In this document: piece after piece, positions 1-10,512 of the stretch | Layout: every line of letters begins with the position of its first letter | Numbering within the stretch: the first letter of the stretch is position 1 | Assembly: GCA_947561585.1 (NCBI GenBank) | Contig: CANNZV010000914.1 | Span: 609,703-673,702 of the forward strand | Direction of reading: 5' to 3' | Origin: Caprella mutica | Lineage: Eukaryota > Arthropoda > Malacostraca > Amphipoda > Caprellidae | DNA length: 64,000 bases | Translations under genes and position numbers: made by a program | The notes under the pieces: generated by a model | Database searches by the model: none | The model's input: the letters and a program-made list of their open reading frames with translations, nothing else | What the model was told of the DNA's origin: nothing

Positions 1-39
1 CAAATATGAAAGAGAGCTATAAAAATTAGTACTAAACAC

Positions 40-180
40 CGCGGCTGTTACGGCTGCACTGTCGCGATACATTTGCGCGGCTATAGTCGTTCGAGTCGCG
101 CCATTGGAAGAGCGCCTTTAGGTAAAACAAATGACAGAGCGCATGCGCACGATATCGCTAAATCTGCGCTCTTTGTTTCT
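40..180. promoter_or_regulatory. CpG-dense island with NRF-1-like palindrome
   Basis: This stretch has roughly 18 CpG dinucleotides in about 140 bp, standing out from the AT-rich flanks. At 139-148 it carries GCGCATGCGC, the palindromic core known as the binding site of NRF-1 (Ewg in flies). TCGCGATA and GATATCGC motifs lie nearby. CpG density plus an NRF-1 site is common at housekeeping promoters, but no TATA box, initiator or following exon can be pointed to. It is an inferred regulatory element, possibly the edge of a promoter that lies mostly outside the window. Confidence 0.3.
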
Positions 181-1584
181 ATCTTTTAATTCACTTCCTA
201 GTTTATTTTATATGAAAGTTAAGTTTATGTTATATTTAATAGTTAATCTCAACCATTGACGTGAATTTAGGATAGAGTACAGTTATTATTATTATAAAAA
301 ACAGTGGATTAAGTTAATAACAGATCGCAGCGCCATTCTTGTCGGTGCGGTGAACAACTGAACATGTAGTAGCATAGTATAATAATATACATTTTTTCCG
401 GGTTATTCGTTGTATTTTAGACGAATAAATTTTCTCGGGTATAACACTAATTACTAACAACATTTTAAACAAAAGTGGCTATATTTTATAAGTTTACAGC
501 CCCTTTAAATAAATAAAAAATATATATAATTATGAGTACGGAGGCAGCAAATTATTTATTATTGTTATGATGAGAAGTGGTTTAGAGAGTTTCCTGCAGT
601 TCTTTTCTAATTTTCTGAATGTGGCTAACTCACTGGCACTAATTAATTTTAAAACACATTTCGAAACACAGAAGGTTAAATAAGATCCTATTCGCATTTT
701 TATATTTTTCTTAAAAGCGCAACGTTTCGATAAATTACATTTATCATCTTCAGGAATTAAAGAAAAATACAAGGAAATAAATCTGTAAGAAATAGAGAAA
801 AATAACATATATAAAGAGAGAGAGAGAAAAAAAATGTTTGTTACACTATCAAAAATCAAGAAATTAGAATTTATTTGAGTTGACTAGACAATAATTATAA
901 ACCTAAGCTTATCAAATCAAGCTAATTAGAGAAGCAGTGTGGAATTATATATTGATAAAGCATGATAATTTATATTGTTAAACTAAAGTACTCCATTCGG
1001 TTAGCCACATAAAATTTAAACAAGAAAATTAAATGAAAGAGCATGAACACTGAACAGTGATTGGGAGAACACGGCCCTAAATACAAAGGACTAAGATGCT
1101 TATTGACGGCAATGTGAAAAAGGATCAGAAACTAGGTAATCTTTCGTGGTACACTAGTTATATTACAGATTTGCTATTTTAGATTATATGACACCTATTC
1201 AGGGGGTAGATTGATATTACATAGTTAGTCGGTACCTATATAAGTGATAATTTGTCACAATATCTATTGCTGTGAAAATATAAATATATACAAATAAGGT
1301 GTACAATATCTATAGCAATAAAAATATGTAAAAAAATAATTGAAGGTTAACAAATTTTTCAAAAGCTGAAAATTACTGGAAATGAGGTTCAAAAATTAGA
1401 CAAAAAAAACCTAGTGAAGTGCATGTTAAAAGATTTTCAAGATACGAACCTCTCCTCGCGTTGGTTGTTCATAGTTGTGTTTGTGTTTTTGATAGTAAGT
1501 GCTTCAGCTATTATCAGTTCGTTTCTATCTGGAGAGCGATGGACTATTGTAGTGGATTTCATTGGGTCGGCTGTTTTTATTTTC
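181..1584. other. AT-rich sequence, no gene seen
   Basis: No splice-bounded or codon-like open frame is visible. A minus-strand open stretch at 530-859 is rich in Ser, Leu and Phe as expected by chance in AT-rich DNA. A short GA microsatellite lies near 814-828. Confidence 0.6.
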
Positions 1585-1603
1585 CTGTTGTGAATCGTTG
1601 CTT

Positions 1604-1697
1604 CAGTGTTGTTGTTGTGGTTGTTGTTGTGTACCCCACATAGAATTGGGGGGGGACACCCCCCCCCAATTGACTGTTGCTGTTGCCCCCCCCCCCC
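1604..1697. repeat. GTT/TGT low-complexity tract with G- and C-runs
   Basis: GTT trinucleotides fill about 1604-1632. A G8/C8 inverted repeat follows at 1644-1671, then a run of 12 C at 1686-1697. The overlapping open frames on both strands are cysteine/valine-rich or glutamine/asparagine-rich translations of this simple sequence, not genes. Confidence 0.7.
1644..1671. repeat. Perfect 12-bp inverted repeat AATTG8/C8AATT
   Basis: AATTGGGGGGGG (1644-1655) is followed by the four-base loop ACAC and CCCCCCCCAATT (1660-1671). The arms pair perfectly, so the single strand can form a short, very stable GC hairpin. Confidence 0.85.
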
Positions 1698-1831
1698 TCC
1701 TGGTTGCAAGTGTGTTGATACACAACATGACTGTTTCTGTCGTCTTTGTGGATATTGTTTCTGATGAGTAGTTGAGATAGTTTTTGTTTTTGTAATATAT
1801 TTGAAGAGATATGATTTTATGGGTCTAGGTC

Positions 1832-2891
1832 AATTGATCCCCGGTCAAAATATCTCCGGTCATTTGATCCCCGGTCATATGATCCCCATACCATTTGATC
1901 CCCGGTCATTTGGTCCCCGGTCATTTGATTCCCAGTTATATTTTTTGTTTATACACCTACTATTTATATATTATATGTGAATATATAAATTATTTAGCGT
2001 ATTTTTGAAATGTGCACCTTACAGTCGATAAAGTTTTTCAAAGAAACTATAATTAATAAGGGTAAAAACAGCTAACAAGAAATTAATTTTTTTTATTCAA
2101 ATAAGTAACAATATATGCTTTGAAATTTACATTCCGGCAACAAAAAATATTCACTGGTGAAATCAAATGTACAGGCATACCCCACACTTATTATAACTAG
2201 CACACATGACTAATCAATAAATCAGGAGCATCTCTCGTAATTATTTGTCCTGGAATAAAAACTATTTTAGGAGCAACTTTTGACAATTTTATCGGTAGTT
2301 TTCCGTTAAGCCTTTTTGCAGTAACAATTAAGTACAATTAATATCATAATGTTGGTGGGATAGATCAAAAATAACTTTATGGTAAATTAATGTAAGTATA
2401 CTATTTACCATAAAATGATTTTCAATCTATCCCACCTACATGATCATAATGTTTGTAATAGTATATTCACTTAGCTTGCGAATGAACCAATCAAGAGTTG
2501 GTTAATATTTTCTATCTGTCACCTGTATTATGTTTTCTGACTACTTGTAAATGTAAATTATTTGTAAATAAAAATAATTAATATGTTGCAATAATAAGTT
2601 CTATAGCTGTTTGAATTATGTTATTTTTTTTCATTATATATAAAATTTATTATATAAATTGTAGTTGTAAAATTGTTTCACAAGTTTTATTTATTATTTA
2701 AATAGTAAATGCCAATTTTTATATAGAAATAGAGATCGTAATATATTATTGTTTGTTAATTATATGAACAAACAAAAAAATAACTGGGAATCAAATGACC
2801 GCGGGGACTAAATGACCGGGGATCAAATGGTATGGGGATCAAATGACCGGGGATCAAAATATCACTTACTTATTTTGACCGGGGATCAATT
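1832..2891. mobile_element. 1.06-kb foldback element with subterminal GACCGGGGATCAAATG repeats
   Basis: The two ends are inverted copies of about 100 bp. The left arm (1832-1945) reads AATTGATCCCCGGTC and then several CATTTGATCCCCGGTC units. The right arm (about 2765-2891) carries the complement, GACCGGGGATCAAATG, ending GGGGATCAATT. The interior is AT-rich and contains a second hairpin (about 2345-2450, with GGTGGGATAGAT facing ATCTATCCCACC). No open frame in the interior could be a transposase, so the element looks non-autonomous. No convincing target-site duplication was found. The arrayed short motif could be a transposase-binding array. The superfamily is not assigned. Confidence 0.7.
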
Positions 2892-2953
2892 AAACGGCCA
2901 CCGGTTTTATCTTTGTTTGGCTTGATGTGTTGCATGATTATATTTGTAAGGTT

Positions 2954-2955
2954 CT

Positions 2956-2997
<42 letters not shown>
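2954..2997. repeat. (CT)n(AT)n compound microsatellite
   Basis: CT dinucleotides run from about 2954 to 2970 and switch directly into TA dinucleotides up to about 2996. It lies about 60 bp outside the right end of the foldback element. Confidence 0.9.
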
Positions 2998-3004
<7 letters not shown>

Positions 3005-3079
3005 TATTTTCAATTTCTTACAGATTGATTTCCATGTAATTTTTTTTAATTCCTGACGATGATGGATGTAATTAAATAC

Positions 3080-3141
3080 ATAATTTATCTTTAATATATA
3101 ATTTATCTTTAATATATAATTTCATCTTTAATATATAATTC
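3080..3141. repeat. About 20-bp tandem repeat, three copies
   Basis: CTTTAATATATAATTT recurs three times with small changes. It is a short local duplication in AT-rich DNA. Confidence 0.7.
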
Positions 3142-3329
3142 AATAATGATTATATCTTAAATAAAATTATTAATTTTCATAAAAATATTCTAAATAGCTT
3201 TAACACAATTGCATTAAATACTCAATACACGATAAAACTCTCAGTGAAAATTACACCAAAAATTTCAAAATTAGATGCAAGATTAAATAGACTATTTAAA
3301 AGAATAAAGTTATAAATACATAAATAAAG

Positions 3330-3458
3330 AATGTGATTGGTATGCATGATATCTGCAGCTAGGCATCATGCATACCAATTACAATAAAATTATTATTATA
3401 TCGTTTTTTCTTATATGACTGAAGATGTGAAACTGACCGATAATTCGTACCTTACCTT
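3330..3458. mobile_element. Family A MITE, right half only
   Basis: It has a degenerate copy of the family's central palindrome (TTGGTATGCATGATA near 3337), then the right arm with TTTTTTCTTATATGACTGAA and AAACTGACCGATAATTCGTA, and the end ACCTTACCTT. The matching left terminal repeat is not recognisable, so the copy is truncated or decayed. Family A is described fully at 49693-49895. Confidence 0.7.
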
Positions 3459-3634
3459 ATAATCTAAATCAATGTATCACTATTTCCCACAGGCCAAATA
3501 ATTCCAATCGGTTGTTACAACTCAAACTTTGACACCTGAATTAAATTTGAAAAAAAAATAGATTTTTTTTTCATTATTGATATAGATTGCAGTGTTAAAT
3601 TAATTACATTAACATGTTTTATTTCCCCCCACAG

Positions 3635-3669
3635 TTGAATGGTGAAGAAGTCTACCAACCGAAAACAAC
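3635..3669 (+). CDS. Candidate 35-nt coding microexon
   Basis: A good acceptor (ATTTCCCCCCACAG, ending 3634) is followed by 35 nt and a strong donor GTGAGTAC from 3670. One frame is fully open and reads LNGEEVYQPKT plus two bases of a further codon. The other two frames contain TGA. The composition is more protein-like and GC-richer than the flanks. I do not recognise the protein. If real, it belongs to a plus-strand gene whose neighbouring exons lie far away. A 35-nt length is not a multiple of 3, so skipping it would shift the frame. It could also be a chance pairing of splice-like signals. Confidence 0.35.
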
Positions 3670-5302
3670 GTGAGTACTTTATAGAGCTGCGACTGTGATG
3701 ACTATGAGGAATGATTAGAATGTATATTGCAAGAAAAATTCATATGAAAACAATGAACGTCATATAACTTACTCTAATACTAAATATATGGTACTGTTTG
3801 TTTAAGTAAAATTACTGTTCGTTTAATCTAATACAATTGAATAAATAAAATATAAAACTAATTAAAAACCTGTACTGAGTGATATCTGAGTAATGATTGA
3901 ATTTTAATACTTTTAATTCATTCGCTACTTTGAACTTTTATCACAGGACTTTAAACAGCTAATTCTGTTAACAAAAACTGCAATATACTCAAGTCGAGCC
4001 CTCAAAACCATTCTCATTTAATCTATCTCATAGAAAATGAAATTTTAAGGAGCTACTATTATATAATAACTTTAAGTTTTGTCTCGCAATTATTACATCT
4101 TTCATAAAAAAAAGAGTGTAATAAAAGCGGTGCCTGCTTGTTGTGGCAATTCATGAACTTTTTTGTGCCGAAATGAGTATCGACAGGCGGCATTATCAGT
4201 GCGTGATGCTGCACTACCATTGGCAATCTGACACTGATTGTGATGTTCTTGTAGCAAAGTATTAAGAATTGGCTTCAAGTTTCACTTAGGATTGTACCTA
4301 CTCTCTTATGAACAAATTTTTTTCACCAGTTTAGAATAGAATGTAGATGGAGGAATTCGAAAATAGTTGAAAAAATCTTCTTTGATTTCATTTGTAATCA
4401 AGTATTGGGTCAATAATTTTAATTCATCATTACTACATCTATTCTCTCTAATGTTCAACTATCATCTCTCTTTTTTTGGAAACAAGATAAAATGCTAAAG
4501 TATTGAAAGTCTTACTTCTCCCATTTCGGAAACTTACGAAGATAGCGTCAGTTAAAAGTAGAGAATCGCCATTTTTTCGTGGCCAGCCTTGTGGCTGATA
4601 TGTCGGATCAAACCCTTTTTATAGTGCCTAATGTGTAGTAGTGTACAGTGTACACTGTCAAACATTTCAGCTAAGAACTGTACGAACATAATACCACAGA
4701 AAAATAATTTTTACCAATAAAATTGAAAGTTCATGAAAAATTAAAAAATTAATCATTATTTATTATAAAACTAAATGAATGATGTGTTAGGAAATAAAAT
4801 TACGATGCAGAACCATTAATTGTATCCTTATCAAAATCAATTGATAATGCTAACACTTATTAGGTTCAATAAAGAAACAATTATTTAAACATCAGATTAA
4901 ACATGGAACATTTGTAAGTCATCATAGTTGAGCAACAGCTGATTGTACCGCTAAAGGTCAATGGTATCTAACAGAAGGAATGCGACATGCTATTTATACC
5001 ATATACACCCCATGGAAGGCCATTGATCTTCTCCTTACATTGAATCTGTGACATTCTACAGCGTCAGAGGTTGTCATGACAACGATACTATCATAGAAAA
5101 CTTACATTTTCTAACACTTTTCATTGGGGACTGCAAAATTTTTCATATTGTAAGTTATGAAAATGTAACAAATATAAACTGGGATGTTTTCAAAATGATA
5201 CATTTGAAATTTGATGATAAATACATAGAAAATAAGGAAAAGGGTACATTGAATATATTAAAATAATTAATAGAATAAAATTTTATTATAAACGTTTTGT
5301 CA
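3670..5302. other. AT-rich sequence, no gene seen
   Basis: No coding frame stands out. A small palindrome, GTGTACAGTGTACAC, lies at 4641-4655. A short plus-strand open frame near 5048-5266 has no supporting start or splice signals. Confidence 0.6.
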
Positions 5303-6518
5303 CTCTTGTTCCTAAGTGTCCTCTTGTTCCTAAGTGTCCTCTTGTTCTTAAGTGTCCTCTTGTTCCTAAGTGTCCTCTTGTTCCTAAGTGTCCTCTTGTT
5401 CCTAAGTGTCCTCTTGTTCCTAAGTGTCCTCTTGTTCCTAAGTCTCCTCTTGTTCCTAAGTATCCTATTGTTCCTAAGTATCCTATTGTTCCTAAGTCTC
5501 CTCTTGTTCCTAAGTGTCCTCTTGTTCCTAAGTGTCCTCTTGTTCCTAAGTGTCCTCTTGTTCCTAAGTGTTCTCTTGTTCCTAAGTGTCCTCTTGTTTT
5601 TAAGTGTCCTCTTGTTCCTAAGTGTCCTCTTTTTCCTATGTGTCCTCTTGTTCCTAAGTGTCCTCTTGTTCCTAAGTGTCCTCTTGTTTCTAAGTGTCCT
5701 CTTGTTCTTAAGTGTCCTCTTGTTCCTAAGTGTCCTCTTATTCCTAAGTGTCCTCTTGTTCCTAAGTGTCCTCTTGTTCCTAAGTGTCCTCTTGTTCCTA
5801 AGTGTCCTCTTGTTCTTAAGTGTCCTCTTGTTCCTAAGTGTCCTCTTGTTCCTAAGTGTCCTCTTGTTCCTAAGTGTCCTCTTGTTCCTAAGTGTCCTCT
5901 TGTTCCTAAGTCTCCTCTTGTTCCTAAGTATCCTATTGTTCCTAAGTATCCTATTGTTCCTAAGTCTCCTCTTGTTCCTAAGTGTCCTCTTGTTCCTAAG
6001 TGTCCTCTTGTTCCTAAGTGTTCTCTTGTTCCTAAGTGTCCTCTTGTTTTTAAGTGTCCTCTTGTTCCTAAGTGTCCTCTTTTTCCTATGTGTCCTCTTG
6101 TTCCTAAGTGTCCTCTTGTTCCTAAGTGTCCTCTTGTTTCTAAGTGTCCTCTTGTTCTTAAGTGTCCTCTTGTTCCTAAGTGTCCTCTTATTCCTAAGTG
6201 TCCTCTTGTTCCTAAGTGTCCTCTTGTTCCTAAGTGTCCTCTTGTTCCTAAGTGTCCTCTTGTTCTTAAGTGTCCTCTTGTTCCTAAGTGTCCTCTTGTT
6301 CCTAAGTGTCCTCTTGTTCCTAAGTGTCCTCTTGTTCCTAAGTGTCCTCTTGTTCCTAAGTCTCCTCTTGTTCCTAAGTATCCTATTGTTCCTAAGTATC
6401 CTATTGTTCCTAAGTCTCCTCTTGTTCCTAAGTGTCCTCTTGTTCCTAAGTGTCCTCTTGTTCCTAAGTGTCCTCTTGTTCCTAAGTGTCCTCTTGTTCC
6501 TAAGTGTTCTCTTGTTCA
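5303..6518. repeat. 18-bp tandem array with 450-bp higher-order repeat
   Basis: The unit CTTGTTCCTAAGTGTCCT is repeated about 67 times. Variant monomers recur at exact multiples of 18: TTTTCCTATG at 5631 and 6081 (450 bp, 25 units), and TATCCTATTG at 5461, 5929 and 6379 (468 and 450 bp). Blocks of about 25 units were therefore duplicated as a whole. Since 18 is divisible by 3 and the unit has no stop in several frames, long open frames exist on both strands (plus: LLFLSV and CPLVPK hexapeptides; minus: KRTLRN hexapeptides). No splice, promoter or codon-bias evidence supports translation of any of them. Confidence 0.95.
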
Positions 6519-7684
6519 TAGTTTCTGTATTCATTAATATTAGTGAAATATTTCCATTAGTTTTTGTTCCATAGCCCAATTAGGTAGCATTTTTCCCATA
6601 GTTACCATTTACGTGTTTTGTGTCACCTGAGTTTTTTCTATCATGTTTTTGTCCTTTTCGTTATAAATTGTAAATTGACAAAATCAAATGCGTTATAACA
6701 ATTAAAGGGGTGACACCTAGCAATGCACTTCTTTATATTGCAATTTTCATTTTAAATAGGTATTATGAATGAAGAAGTATTTTCATTTTGTTTCTTCAAA
6801 AATAAATGATTTCTTTCATAAGACTTTTTTATTGGGGTAAAATTCTCAAGGGTTAGAAAATTCGAGGGCAACCTAATTATAATGATTCTACCACTAAGAA
6901 GTTAGAATTATTAGGTTACTACCTCTAAGAATATAGTTTTTAAAAATATTGTTCCTTGCGGATATGTTTTTCACGATATTGGTACTAAGGTTACTAGCTC
7001 ACTGATTGGCTATGGAGGTTGACCAATGAGAGTATAGAGGTACATGCCCGCTCCCGAAATCCCTGCCAGGTCATTAAATAATCATGAAATATGCAGTAAA
7101 ACAAACTAGCTTGTACTACTAACTACATTACAGACATCTATGTTGAAAATTTTAGTTTTCATTTCTCGAAAAGCAATTTAATGCAACTAACATTATATAC
7201 AAGAAGGAGGAGCCAACAGAGAGTGGAGCACTAAACCTTTAGTTCCCCGCCCCCTCCTTCTTCCCAACCAATCAGAGAAGTTTTTACGTAGAAGTCAATA
7301 TCAGTAAAAACATATATTCCTGCAACACATTATCGATAGAAACGCATGCGGTAGAGACAGTATCTCAAAAACCTCATGCATGATTACTATATTTTAAAAA
7401 CATAAACTTATTGGGTACATCGTACACCCTGTGTTTAGTATAATATATTTTATACATCTACATATACATTTTTAGATGAAATACATATGAAAATTGAGTA
7501 AAAACATAAGATTTAAAATATCATATCAAATTACCAATGTATTCCGTGCGTATCTCAGTTACATTCTTCATGTTTAATAATCTAACCTTTTAATTTCCGC
7601 CTTGTATTTATTTATTACCCTCACAAATTGCGGAAGGTTTTATTTTAGGCCATTTTTTTATTTATTTATTTGTCATCTTGTTAC
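6519..7684. other. AT-rich sequence with two small inverted repeats
   Basis: An imperfect hairpin lies at about 6868-6932 (AACCTAAT facing ATTAGGTT). Another lies at 7200-7265 (AAGAAGGAGG facing CCTCCTTCTT), in a GC-richer patch with CCCGCCCCCTCC and CCAATCAGAG, which resemble GC-box and CCAAT-box sequences. There is no associated exon. The patch could be a decayed foldback element or a weak regulatory site. Confidence 0.5.
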
Positions 7685-7905
7685 TGGAATAACTCAAAAA
7701 GGCTTCCGGTTACATTTCCGATCAATCTTCGACCAAATAGCTTGAAAATTAGTGAGATGATTGGTAAATGTCCAGGAACCATCTGATATAATTTTTGGAG
7801 CGATAGAGTCAAAGGTCAAAGTCATTTATAACTCAAAAATTATTAATCCAATTTGCACGAAATTTAGTGGGATGATTGGTCAATACCCAAGAATTGTGTC
7901 TTTCC
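7685..7905. repeat. Diverged duplication of about 110 bp
   Basis: Two related blocks share AACTCAAAAA and later AGTG(A/G)GATGATTGGT(A/C)AAT. The divergence indicates an old local duplication or a degraded dispersed repeat. It lies directly before the T-rich tract. Confidence 0.45.
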
Positions 7906-7909
7906 TGGA

Positions 7910-8330
7910 TCTTTGATTTTCTATTTTGGTTTACTGGAATTTTGATATGTTCTCGGTTTTTTCTAATATTCACTTTTCGTATTTTCTGTTTTCTCCATTT
8001 TCGGTTTCCCGGATTTTTTCGATGTTTCCAGTTTTTCCTAATACTTGATTATAGGGATTTTCAGTTTTATTCGGATTTTCCCAATTTTCGATTTTTTTTC
8101 GATGTTTTCGAATTTTGCAATTCCAAATCTTTCTTTTCTCCGTATTTTCATTTTTTTCATTTTTTCTTGTACTCAGGTTTTTCAAATACCCGGATTTTCT
8201 GTTTTCTACTTATTTTCGATTTTCCATATTTTTTTGTGGATTTCTGTTTTTTCGGATATTCGGTTTTTCTGATTTCTCATTTTTTCCTGATTTTAGTTTT
8301 TTCGGATATTCGCTTTACGAAAAAACGTAC
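7910..8330. repeat. Degenerate pyrimidine-rich tract (TTTTCGGATTTTC-like)
   Basis: About 420 bp of T-rich DNA with recurring TTTTCGGATTTTC and TTTTTCGAT motifs and no strict period. The overlapping open frames are phenylalanine-rich translations of the T-runs (or Asn/Lys/Glu-rich on the other strand) and are not credible proteins. It is probably an old, mutated tandem array. Confidence 0.7.
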
Positions 8331-10119
8331 AAATTAAAAATTAACTAATAATAACAGACCGCACTATTATTTGAAGTTATTATTTTTGTAATCCTAAAGA
8401 AAATTTAATATTTTCCTTTGGTCAGATATTTTGGTTGCCTTCAGATAATGTTCAACGGTTAGAAACATTTCAAACAGGTATTGATAGGATCCATTAAATT
8501 CATTGGGTGCTTCCTGGACACATCTGCAAAATAATTAGTTTTGTAGTCAAAGAAAGAATTCGATTTCTTAACAAAATTTTGCTGTATTTATCTTCTGAGA
8601 CAGGGAGATAAATACTTTGATTAGAACAGGGAAAAATGATTTCATTTTAGAATTAGTCTTCTTTCATTGGTTGAGGGGAAAATTGGAGACAACCTGCAAT
8701 GGGGTTTGAGGGACAATAGAAAATAGAGAAATGAGGGCAGAGGCATCTTAAGATTGAATTTGGGGGGAGTTTTAGATGAATTTTCGGACTATATAACAAA
8801 AATATGACAAGATGAAGGCCTGTTCTACCTCTCCCTAGTTGTCTGTCACTCATGCTCTGCTAGCGAGAGAGTCTTCAGGATCCTTAAGTCTTCACTTAAT
8901 CTTGAGTCTTTTTAGGCAACCATCGCAAGACTCAGCTGATGAAATACCATCCAGCCTAGTGATGGATAAATGACATGGGACAAGGGCCAAGTTGTTCAGT
9001 TTTACGTGCCCACACCAGTGCCCCGATAGCAGGGGTTGTATTCTTTGAAGCAGAGTCAGAGCCTAGAAGAAGATAAGATGAGGGAACCAGCAATTCAAGA
9101 GAGGCCATCCAATGAGCAGTATAAGTCTGAAGTCGAAGCTACCATTTTAGTACTGCGGGTTCGAGGAGTTCTTGCAAGGACATCTATAGTGTAGATGACA
9201 TTGATTATTGTCGCATACCATTCAGCGGAAACCAACCATACTCCCTCGCTCACGTTTCCTCAGTGGCTGTATAAAACTCCTGTGATTATTAGTGAGGGAT
9301 AAACCCTCTACCTCCAAAGTCTGACCCATGTTGTAAGATAAACTCCTCCATAGGTAGTTCATTGATTAATTGAATTTTTATAACAATGTTATAGGATTCA
9401 TTATTTTCTTGAGCCTTTGTCTGATTTATTATTTAACTACATTACACATAATTTAAACTATGTGTGTTTTTATTAACCCTGTTATTTTCATTTGATTGAA
9501 ATTGGGAATTGATTATAATTTGACGAGAAACGAAAAGGATAGAGTAAATAAAAACAACTTAACTATGGAAAATACTTTGAATATTATGAATAACATGAAG
9601 AAAATGAAGAAAGAAATAACAATGAATAGAGACACAATAAAAGCCAGGGGTTTTAATTAACATACTTAATTTAAATTCTTTCCTCTTTAATTATTGCTAT
9701 TGCGAATTCTCTTCCACTACATTTAATTTATTAATTTGTTGCTTACATTCGAGTATCTAAAGACTTTTATTTCATCAATCTGGAGACTTGTAATGAGAAA
9801 CACGAACTTTTCTGAAAAAAGCGCTGGTTGATTAAAACTTTTATCGCTTCTATTTGATACTGTGGTCAGCATTAATGAAAAATGAGTGGAGAGATGAACA
9901 TCTAATGTTATTGATATCACCATGCACCTCTAAACTTCTAAAATAAAGCAGGATAATAATTTACGAACAGAAGATATTATTGCAAACGGCAAAGAAAATA
10001 CCAAGGTTGTTCTTTAGTTCTTTTTGATGAAGTTTCAGTTACTTTCTTCCCTTTGATTTATATCTAAAATAACGAAGATTTTAAATTATTTTGATAATCT
10101 TGAGTAAAGTTAACAATAT
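8331..10119. other. Mostly unique sequence; unidentified higher-GC block at 8880-9350
   Basis: The flanks are AT-rich with nothing recognised. The block at 8880-9350 is close to even base composition, has no long open frame, and includes GTGGCTGTATAAAACTCC (a TATA-like motif near 9262). It could be a decayed transposon fragment or a regulatory region. No terminal repeats were found. Confidence 0.4.
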
Positions 10120-10249
10120 ACTCTTCAGTCCACTTCTGGTACCTTTTCAATGCAGTAATACATCTAATTGGTGCAATCTGATACACGAAGGCAGAAGTTG
10201 GTACGTTTCTTAGCTACCATCCAGCAGGCCAAAATACTGCATTCTCTTC

Positions 10250-10360
10250 AGTGCTAGTCTGGCTTTCGGCCGCTAAGGTATATCGGTCTGACAATCTCCG
10301 CGGTGATAAAACTACCGGTAGATCCGCTAGCGCCGCGACAGTAGGAAGTGACGACGTAAC
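10250..10360. promoter_or_regulatory. CpG-dense island just before the 19-bp array
   Basis: About 13 CpG dinucleotides occur in 100 bp (for example TTCGGCCGC, CTCCGCGG, GCTAGCGCCGCGACAG, GACGACG), against an AT-rich background. No exon, TATA box or named factor site was recognised. It could be a regulatory element or a fragment of a GC-rich repeat. Confidence 0.3.
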
Positions 10361-10512
10361 TGTGGTTATGAATTAAAAAGGAGTGGTGAAGTTAGTGACA
10401 ATGTATAGCAGTCACTTCATTAACTCAATGGTAAAGAAGAAAAAAGAATAATAATGTGTTCAGTAATAAATCGATTGAGGTGATGGATTTGGTAGCCTTT
10501 CCAATAATGATA

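Noticed and set aside
5155..6579. 474-residue minus-strand frame with KRTLRN repeats and the plus-strand frames opposite
   Set aside because: All arise from the 18-bp array, which has no stops in several frames. No gene signals are present. I keep the array as the feature and mention the coding possibility only as a finding.
7876..8348. Phenylalanine-rich frames of 75-153 residues
   Set aside because: Translations of a T-rich tract. No real membrane protein has this uninterrupted composition, and no start or splice signals exist.
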